From UBA4416 sp040387475 (GTDB lineage: Bacteria; Bacteroidota; Bacteroidia; B-17B0; Aurantibacillaceae): 64,000 bases of DNA. The DNA is taken from NCBI GenBank assembly GCA_040387475.1, contig JAZKDT010000057.1, positions 1 to 64,000 of the forward strand. Direction: 5' to 3'. This document shows, piece after piece, positions 58,340-64,000 of the stretch (position 1 is its first letter; the number at the start of each line of letters is the position of its first letter). The translations under genes were made by a program, and so were the position numbers. The notes beneath the pieces were generated by a model. It saw only the letters and a list, made by a program, of their open reading frames with translations. It was not told where the DNA came from and did no database searches.

Positions 58340-59446
58340 TTATTGCAAATTTATAAAAGGCTTTCGATCAATAAAGCCGCCGCCAATTAAGTCATCCCCT
58401 TCATAAATAACTGCGCTTTGCCCGGGAGCAATGCCTGTAGCAGATTCATGAAATACGATATTTAATTTATCATCCACTCTATTGATGGTACTTAAGCGTC
58501 CCGCATCTTTATAGCGAATTTTAGTTAACGCAACGTAATCCTGTGGCAAGGATTCATATTTGATGAGATTGAAATCCCGCACGTTGATTTCCATTTCTTT
58601 CAAATCTTCTAAATCACCCAACACAACCGTGTTAGTTTCCGGGATAATTTCCTTTACAAAAACGGGATCGCCCATGGCTAAATCCAATCCTTTACGTTGC
58701 CCGATGGTGTAAAAAGGGTAACCGCGGTGCTTGCCTACTTTTTTTCCTTTAAAAATGTAATCACCACCTTCTACGCTTGCTTCTAAATCAGGCAAGCGAT
58801 GTTTTAGAAAAGAACGGTAATCATTATCAGGAACAAAACAAATATCATAGCTCTCACTTTTATTCGCCAGGTCAATAAATCCAGCATCTTTTGCCATTTG
58901 TTTAATTTCCGGTTTTTTATAACCACCCAAAGGAAACATGGTCCGTTTTAAACTTTCCTGACCTAATCCCCACAATACATATGTTTGATCTTTGGCCTGA
59001 TCCAATCCCTTAAAAATCACTTTACGATTATTTTCTTCGCGTAATTGCGCGTAGTGTCCGGTTGCAATAAATTCACAATCCAACATGTCGGCACGTTTTA
59101 AAAGCGCTTCCCATTTTATATGGGTGTTACATAATACACATGGATTAGGTGTGCGTCCTGCAAGATATTCTTCAACAAAATTATTGATGATATGATCGCC
59201 AAACTCTCCGCGGATGTCTAAAATATAATGTGGAAATCCAAACGTAACCGCCATTGACCGCGCGTCGTTGATACTGTCTAAACTACAGCATCCGGTTTCT
59301 TTTTTACTGCTACCCGATGATTCGTAATCCCATGTTTTCATGGTGATTCCAATAACTTCGTAACCTTGTTCGTGTAACATCATGGCTGCAACCGAACTGT
59401 CAATTCCTCCGCTCATTGCCACTAATACTTTTCCGTGCTTGCTCAT
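58340..59446 (-). CDS. mnmA: tRNA 2-thiouridine(34) synthase
   Basis: This enzyme adds sulfur to U34 of tRNAs for Lys, Glu and Gln. The 368-residue protein has the PP-loop AMSGGIDSSVAAMML (about 9-23), TPNPCVLCNTHIKW with the catalytic Cys (about 103), the second Cys in SYDICFVPDNDY (about 201), and the C-terminal beta-barrel domains with VGKHRGYPFYTIGQRKGL. It lies 21 bases downstream of the YwqK-like gene and ends in a terminator. Confidence 0.96.
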   Translation of the reverse strand: MSKHGKVLVAMSGGIDSSVAAMMLHEQGYEVIGITMKTWDYESSGSSKKETGCCSLDSINDARSMAVTFGFPHYILDIRGEFGDHIINNFVEEYLAGRTPNPCVLCNTHIKWEALLKRADMLDCEFIATGHYAQLREENNRKVIFKGLDQAKDQTYVLWGLGQESLKRTMFPLGGYKKPEIKQMAKDAGFIDLANKSESYDICFVPDNDYRSFLKHRLPDLEASVEGGDYIFKGKKVGKHRGYPFYTIGQRKGLDLAMGDPVFVKEIIPETNTVVLGDLEDLKEMEINVRDFNLIKYESLPQDYVALTKIRYKDAGRLSTINRVDDKLNIVFHESATGIAPGQSAVIYEGDDLIGGGFIDRKPFINLQ

Positions 59447-59467
59447 CTTTTTATTCTTAGAACTTTA

Positions 59468-60271
59468 CTATTTAGTTGCTTTTGGAGCGCCTGTGGTAGT
59501 TTTTGGTTTTGGTGTAACTGTTTTTGATGGTGTTATTTTTGTTGCCTGATCTGTAACCTTGTTCTTATTGAAAAACTCGTCTGTTTCTTTTTTAGTAGCT
59601 AATTCACCTGTTTGCTTATAAAGTTCTTTTTCAGTTACTTTTCCCTTTTTATCTCTATATATCCAGGGACCAACTTTTTTGCCGTTTTTGTAATACCCAA
59701 TAGCAGCACTTACATTGCCTTCGGGATAATAAAATACATTCTTACCTTCCAACAATCCATTAACATACAAACCTTCGCTCTTCACTAAATTTTTCTCGAA
59801 ATACAATTTATACGGGCCATCCATTTTTCCCGCTTTGTATTTTCGTTCTTCACTTACCACTCCGTCGGAGAAGTAAACATATTCCATTCCGTCTTTTTTT
59901 CCATTTAAATAAGTTTCCCGGGATATAACGGTTACTTTATCATCGTAATAGGTCCAAACCGAATCTTTATTCTCTCCTATATATTTACCGTAGGCCATTT
60001 TTTTACCGTTAGGATGAAACATGGTTGAATAGGCAAATTTGCCGTCCTGCTTAAAATCCATGATTGCTTTAATACTATCAAACGGATAGTAATATTTGAA
60101 TTTTCCTTGGGGTTTATCGTCTTTAAATAACCCTTCGTAAATTAATTTTCCTGTTTTTTCATCTTTCTTTTTCCAGTACCCCTGTTTTTTACCCATGGCA
60201 TCGGTTTGAGTTTGTGCAAATGCAAAAACACTTATTGATAAAGAAAAAATAAAACAAATGATCTTATACAT
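59468..60271 (-). CDS. YwqK-like MORN-2 repeat protein
   Basis: The 267-residue exported protein has a signal peptide (MYKIICFIFSLSISVFAFAQ), about eight MORN-2-type repeats of about 22 residues (G.YV.G...G....YY..G.) and a low-complexity tail rich in Thr, Lys and Pro (about 235-267). This family is often labelled as a toxin-antitoxin 'YwqK antitoxin', but no toxin is adjacent and the repeats here look structural. The role is unknown. A -7-like box (CAAAGTTA at 60306-60313, read on minus as TAACTTTG) lies 34 bases upstream. Confidence 0.85.
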   Translation of the reverse strand: MYKIICFIFSLSISVFAFAQTQTDAMGKKQGYWKKKDEKTGKLIYEGLFKDDKPQGKFKYYYPFDSIKAIMDFKQDGKFAYSTMFHPNGKKMAYGKYIGENKDSVWTYYDDKVTVISRETYLNGKKDGMEYVYFSDGVVSEERKYKAGKMDGPYKLYFEKNLVKSEGLYVNGLLEGKNVFYYPEGNVSAAIGYYKNGKKVGPWIYRDKKGKVTEKELYKQTGELATKKETDEFFNKNKVTDQATKITPSKTVTPKPKTTTGAPKATK

Positions 60272-60315
60272 AAAATTGATTTTGACTTATAATCTAAATA
60301 GGCCACAAAGTTACA

Positions 60316-62106
60316 TTATCTATCAATAAAAAAAGGTTTTGTTACCGTTTTTTCTGAAATTTTAAGGGATATAAAGTATTGACCGTTCGACAAATGCATT
60401 TCGGGCACACCTAACTCAGTTTTTCCATTTACAAAATGGACTTTTGAACTGTAAACAATTATTCCGGAGTTACTTGTTATAAAAAAATTGTATTCTCCTG
60501 TTGCTTCGGGATAGGTGATAAATAATTTGTCTTTTACCGGATTCGGATAGATCTTAAGATGGGTATCTGAATTTTGATTTCTAACTCCTACAACTCCAAT
60601 ACTAAACGTATCAGCCAGGCAATTTAAAGAGTCACGCACTATGAACTCTGATGTATTTGTAACAAATACAGATTGATTTTGTGTAGTGGCACCATTAAAT
60701 GTCCAGGAATAAGGGCCTCCGTTCCAGGAAGCTGAAAGGGTGGCGGTTTGTCCTATAAGGCCTGTTATATCAACATGTCGGTAAACGTTCTTAAACAGGG
60801 TAAACTTGTCATGTATCAAACTATCCTCCATTAAATAAAAAGCATCTAATTTATTTCCTTCGATCTCCAGAAATAAAGCGCCTGCTTTATTGGAAATTGA
60901 AACACATTTTGAATTATGAGGATATCCTGCCTGAATGCCGCCAAGTTTACCTGTTTCGCCGGCAACCACATACAGGGTTCCTTTGTTATCGCTTGTGTCC
61001 TTATTATAAGGACATGAATTAGGAGAACCGTCGTATCTTGCACTACTACTGTCTAAAGTATGAAATACTTTATTAAATGTTCCTTCTAAATTATAATGAC
61101 CTTTCTGCAACCAAGAGCGCTCATAATTATGACTATGGCCATTTATAACTAAATCAACACCATGTTTTTCCAATAACCTTGCGATGATCTTCCTTATGCT
61201 TACCAAATCTGCTTCCGTATCAGAATTGTGACTTCCCATAGTAAAGGGTGGGTGATGAAAGTAAACTATTTTCCACAAACTGTGATCCTGTTGCAAATCC
61301 TGTTGCAGCCACTGAAACTGAGGTCCCAGCGTATCCCATAAATGATAAGTATTAGATTCCATCCCGTAAGAATCGAGAGAGATGAAATGAGCATTTCCGT
61401 AATTATATGAATAAAATTCTTTATGATTGGATGCCACACCTCCTAATTCGGCGTTCTGTGGATTTCTATTGAAGACATCGTAATAAGGAATTCCGTGTGT
61501 CATGGCAAGGGCTGCGCTATTTGCATAGTCATGATTTCCGGGAGCAGGATATATGCAACTCTGACTTAAAATAAAATTATTTTTAAAAGGATTAAAAAAG
61601 CCTAACTGGTACTCATCCTGGAAACCTCCTTCGTAAGCGTTATCGCCTAAAAGCAAAATACCATTTATATAATCCGACTGGTTATAAAAATTAATAGCGC
61701 TTTTCATATTGTATTGCTGAATGTAACCTGAGCCGCAGTCGCCCAAGGCTAAAAATCTTGTTTTTTGAGCAGATCCCGCTAAAGGCGCAGTATAAAAATA
61801 AAAAGTGTCGCCGCATAGTTGAGTACTGTTTTGATTCACAGTGTAATAATATTTTGTATTAGGTAAAAGCCCTGATAACAAATTACTGTGAAGCGAATCT
61901 GAATTGTTACTATAAGAAGTAAAGGATAAGTTAGACGGGATAGTACCATAAATCACCCTGGAATCAGAAAGTACATTGGTTTTCCAATTAACATAAGTTG
62001 AATTAGAACCGGTTTGTTGAAGATATGGACCTCTGAGAAGGGTATTTGTTTGAGAAAAACAAAAAACCGGCAAAACAGAGATAAAAAACAAAATCAGACC
62101 TTTCAT
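60316..62106 (-). CDS. T9SS-exported metallophosphoesterase (purple acid phosphatase-like)
   Basis: The 596-residue protein has a signal peptide (MKGLILFFISVLPVFCFSQ) and an N-terminal fibronectin-like purple-acid-phosphatase domain (about 22-110). The metallophosphoesterase domain (about 115-345) has all its metal-binding blocks: LALGDCGSG, LLGDNAYEGG, APGNHDYAN, FHHPPFTMGSHN and INGHSHNYERS. A C-terminal sorting domain (about 515-596, LKIYPNPVKDKLFITY) follows. It should be secreted and act on phosphate monoesters or diesters outside the cell; the exact substrate is unknown. Confidence 0.93.
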   Translation of the reverse strand: MKGLILFFISVLPVFCFSQTNTLLRGPYLQQTGSNSTYVNWKTNVLSDSRVIYGTIPSNLSFTSYSNNSDSLHSNLLSGLLPNTKYYYTVNQNSTQLCGDTFYFYTAPLAGSAQKTRFLALGDCGSGYIQQYNMKSAINFYNQSDYINGILLLGDNAYEGGFQDEYQLGFFNPFKNNFILSQSCIYPAPGNHDYANSAALAMTHGIPYYDVFNRNPQNAELGGVASNHKEFYSYNYGNAHFISLDSYGMESNTYHLWDTLGPQFQWLQQDLQQDHSLWKIVYFHHPPFTMGSHNSDTEADLVSIRKIIARLLEKHGVDLVINGHSHNYERSWLQKGHYNLEGTFNKVFHTLDSSSARYDGSPNSCPYNKDTSDNKGTLYVVAGETGKLGGIQAGYPHNSKCVSISNKAGALFLEIEGNKLDAFYLMEDSLIHDKFTLFKNVYRHVDITGLIGQTATLSASWNGGPYSWTFNGATTQNQSVFVTNTSEFIVRDSLNCLADTFSIGVVGVRNQNSDTHLKIYPNPVKDKLFITYPEATGEYNFFITSNSGIIVYSSKVHFVNGKTELGVPEMHLSNGQYFISLKISEKTVTKPFFIDR

Positions 62107-62173
62107 CCTGTTAAAGATATTAAAAAAATGAATTTAGGTGTCACAAAATAGGTAAATCAGCGTTTTATAGCTC

Positions 62174-62181
62174 TAAATTTG
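62174..62181 (+). promoter_or_regulatory. -7 box TAAATTTG four bases before the YiiX-like start
   Basis: Exact TANNTTTG match ending 4 bases before the ATG at 62186. No TTTG is seen at the -33 distance. Confidence 0.4.
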
Positions 62182-62185
62182 TATC

Positions 62186-62773
62186 ATGAAAAAATCATTC
62201 CTTATTATTGCTTTTGCCTCTCTTTTTATTTTAAGTTTTATTCCCAATAACGCGTATAAAGACGGTGATTTAATTTTTCAGGCAACCTCAGGAGCAACCG
62301 GCCAGGCAATTCAGCTGGCAACTCATAGTAAGTATAATCATTGTGGCATCTTATTTTTTGAAAATAATGAATGGATCGTTTATGAAGCTGTTCAACCTGT
62401 AAAAAAAACAAGTTTAAAAGAATTTGAAGCGCGTGGGAAAGGAACAGTTAAGCGATTATCCAACAAGGAACTAACCAAAGAAGACATTTTAAAATTAAAA
62501 ACACTGTTTAAAACCTATGAACATAAAAACTACGATGAGGCTTTTAACTGGAGTGATGACAGAATTTATTGTAGCGAATTAGTTTATAAATTATATAATA
62601 ATGCTTTGCAAATTGAACTATGCAAGCCAAGGAAATTAGGCGATTTTGACCTCAGCAATCCTTTGGTAAAAGAAAAATTGAATGAAAAATATAAAATTAA
62701 AATTCCGTTAAATGAACCCATGGTTTCACCTGAAGATATTTTTCGTTCAGGCTTATTAACAGTCGTAAACTAA
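62186..62773 (+). CDS. YiiX-like permuted NlpC/P60-type cysteine hydrolase
   Basis: The 195-residue exported protein has a signal peptide (about 1-22). It matches the YiiX/YebB-type circularly permuted papain fold: DGDLIFQATSG, the histidine in ATHSKYNHCGILF (His near 53), YEAVQPVKKT, and the catalytic cysteine in RIYCSELVYKLY (near 132). Members cleave peptide or ester bonds, often in cell-wall or lipid context, but the substrate here is unknown. It has a terminator shared with recA. Confidence 0.88.
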   Translation: MKKSFLIIAFASLFILSFIPNNAYKDGDLIFQATSGATGQAIQLATHSKYNHCGILFFENNEWIVYEAVQPVKKTSLKEFEARGKGTVKRLSNKELTKEDILKLKTLFKTYEHKNYDEAFNWSDDRIYCSELVYKLYNNALQIELCKPRKLGDFDLSNPLVKEKLNEKYKIKIPLNEPMVSPEDIFRSGLLTVVN

Positions 62774-62803
62774 TTTTATCTTCAGTTTACAAATAAAAAG
62801 AAA

Positions 62804-62836
62804 TAAAAAAGCACTCACCAATTGGCAAGTGCTTTT
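62804..62836. terminator. Bidirectional terminator between yiiX-like gene and recA
   Basis: AAAAGCACT and AGTGCTTTT form the outer stem and the CACCAATTGGCA centre pairs partly. A run on both sides suits either strand. Confidence 0.8.
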
Positions 62837-62860
62837 CCTAAACAAAAACCTTAAAAAATA

Positions 62861-63910
62861 CTAAGCGTTAGCGGCTTCTTCTTTTAAAATGGCTATAATC
62901 TTATCTTCTATCTCCTGAGCTAAATCAGGATTTTCAGCAAATAAATTTTTAACCGAATCTCTTCCCTGCCCTAATTTAGTTTCATCATAGCTAAACCATG
63001 ATCCACTTTTTTTGATGACGTTTTTCTCAACGCCGATATCAATGATCTCTCCAACTTTACTGATTCCTTCTCCAAATACGATATCAAACTCTGCAAAACG
63101 GAAAGGAGGTGCTAATTTATTTTTGATCACCTTAACCCGGGTTCTATTTCCGGTAACTACATCACCATCTTTGATCTGGCTAATTCTTCGGATATCCAAA
63201 CGAACGGAAGCGTAGAATTTAAGCGCATTACCGCCGGTTGTTGTTTCAGGATTACCAAACATAACTCCGATTTTTTCACGCAACTGATTAATAAAAATAC
63301 AGCAGCAGCCCGTTTTATTAATAGTACCTGTTAATTTACGTAAAGCCTGACTCATTAAACGTGCCTGCAATCCCATTCTGCTATCTCCCATTTCACCTTC
63401 GATTTCAGCTTTTGGCGTTAAAGCCGCTACAGAATCAATGACAACTAAATCAACTGCTCCTGAACGAATTAAATTATCGGCAATTTCTAAAGCCTGCTCA
63501 CCATTATCCGGTTGAGAGATCAATAACCCCTTAGTATCCACCCCTAATTTTTCTGCATAAAAACGGTCAAAGGCATGTTCCGCATCAATGATAGCAGCTA
63601 TACCGCCAGCGCGTTGCACACTTGCTATGGCGTGAATTGCTAATGTTGTTTTACCTGAAGACTCAGGTCCGTAAATTTCAACTACACGTCCACGTGGCAA
63701 ACCGCCAATTCCTAATGCTATATTTAAACCCAAAGAACCGGTGGAGATAGAATCCATGGGTTCAATAGCGGTATCACCTAATTTCATGATTGTACCTTTA
63801 CCATAAGTTTTTTCTAACTTATCAAGGGTTAATTGTAACGCTTTTAATTTTTCGCTACCAGCTGCTTTTCTGTCTACAGCCTCAATAATGTCTTCTGATT
63901 TTTTTGCCAT
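62861..63910 (-). CDS. recA: Recombinase RecA
   Basis: This ATPase carries out strand exchange in homologous recombination. The 349-residue protein has Walker A GPESSGKTTLAIHA (about 80-87 core), Walker B LVVIDSVAALTPK, loop L1/L2 regions (EGEMGDSRMGLQARLMSQALRKL, INQLREKIGVMFGNPETTTGG) and the C-terminal domain. Length and order are normal. A minus-strand -7 box (63990-63997) suggests a leader of about 70-80 bases. No LexA-type SOS box is seen in the short upstream stretch available. Confidence 0.98.
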   Translation of the reverse strand: MAKKSEDIIEAVDRKAAGSEKLKALQLTLDKLEKTYGKGTIMKLGDTAIEPMDSISTGSLGLNIALGIGGLPRGRVVEIYGPESSGKTTLAIHAIASVQRAGGIAAIIDAEHAFDRFYAEKLGVDTKGLLISQPDNGEQALEIADNLIRSGAVDLVVIDSVAALTPKAEIEGEMGDSRMGLQARLMSQALRKLTGTINKTGCCCIFINQLREKIGVMFGNPETTTGGNALKFYASVRLDIRRISQIKDGDVVTGNRTRVKVIKNKLAPPFRFAEFDIVFGEGISKVGEIIDIGVEKNVIKKSGSWFSYDETKLGQGRDSVKNLFAENPDLAQEIEDKIIAILKEEAANA

Positions 63911-63989
63911 GATTTTTATATTTATGTTTTTAAGTTACGATTTTAATTTTGAGAGTGATTAACAAGTTTGCAACAATCTCAATACTTTA

Positions 63990-63997
63990 CAAATTTA
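63990..63997 (-). promoter_or_regulatory. Candidate -7 box of recA
   Basis: CAAATTTA on the plus strand reads TAAATTTG on the minus strand, an exact TANNTTTG 80 bases before the recA start. The -33 box would lie beyond the window. Confidence 0.4.
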
Positions 63998-64000
63998 AAT

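Noticed and set aside
59468..60271. Toxin-antitoxin system suggested by the YwqK family label
   Set aside because: No toxin gene is adjacent; neighbours are mnmA and a T9SS phosphoesterase, and the protein is an exported repeat protein.
63911..64000. LexA-type SOS box upstream of recA
   Set aside because: No palindrome of the E. coli or B. subtilis type is present in the 90 bases available, and the rest of the upstream region is outside the window.
1..64000. tRNA or rRNA genes, insertion sequences, prophage, integrase genes
   Set aside because: I looked for cloverleaf-like and GGTTCGA-type sequences in spacers and for transposase or integrase motifs in all frames and found none; a covariance-model scan would be decisive.

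Overview
The window is one AT-rich bacterial chromosome contig, almost certainly from a member of the phylum Bacteroidota. The evidence is three secreted proteins with type IX secretion C-terminal sorting domains (YPNP/FPNP type), several OmpA-family and beta-barrel outer-membrane proteins, DUF4421, Reg_prop/Y_Y_Y sensors, a LytS/LytTR pair, Bacteroidota-style promoters (TTTG - 18 nt - TANNTTTG), few recognisable Shine-Dalgarno sites, and frequent TTG starts. I cannot name genus or family. I see no rRNA, tRNA, CRISPR array, prophage or insertion sequence.

Layout. 178-3303 (minus): a DsbD-type disulfide reductase with a separate single-domain copy of its periplasmic alpha domain, then D-aminoacyl-tRNA deacylase. 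3304-4248: a 945-base non-coding block packed with hairpins and direct and inverted repeats. 4249-6024: signal peptide peptidase SppA. 6204-10295 (plus): a tight operon of folK, a deoxynucleoside kinase, an OmpA-like protein, an RluA-type pseudouridine synthase and a small putative lipoprotein. 10486-14601: a STAS-like protein, a beta-barrel protein, a PorE-like OmpA/TPR/PD40 protein and an unknown secreted protein cut by an assembly gap. 14686-19840: an ABC-F protein, pruA, a second STAS-like protein, a beta-barrel protein and ubiX.

19934-41350 is the surface and signalling part. It holds two giant T9SS-exported repeat proteins, each beside a sensor with a Reg_prop propeller: a SpoIIE-type phosphatase follows the first, and a LytS-type histidine kinase with a LytTR regulator precedes the second. 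MscS, DUF4421, AMP nucleosidase, an orphan HsdR-N-like protein, an M23/LysM peptidase, a 55-residue membrane protein and a cupin lie between them.

41466-64000 is mostly housekeeping: DUF2130, a sirtuin, transaldolase, rsmG, a sigma factor, a glycosyltransferase and a HAD phosphatase; a carotenoid cluster (CruF-like hydratase and lycopene cyclase, with DUF1003 and DUF2461); ppk1-ppx; ubiE, rfaE1 and an aspartate aminotransferase (cut by a gap); an EVE protein, mnmA, a YwqK-like protein, a T9SS metallophosphoesterase, a YiiX-like hydrolase and recA.

The least explained signal is non-coding: (1) hairpins whose stem sequences differ while the pairing is kept, some followed by a shared 100-150 base body (near 3.6, 4.1 and 44.3 kb); (2) a 259-base element with 9-base perfect terminal inverted repeats at 29565-29823; (3) a 25-base motif placed just after the stop of three unrelated minus-strand genes; and (4) promoter -7 boxes ending only 4-6 bases before a start codon. 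Three N runs (14155-14164, 49816-49910, 56287-56296) interrupt genes and are assembly gaps, not biology.
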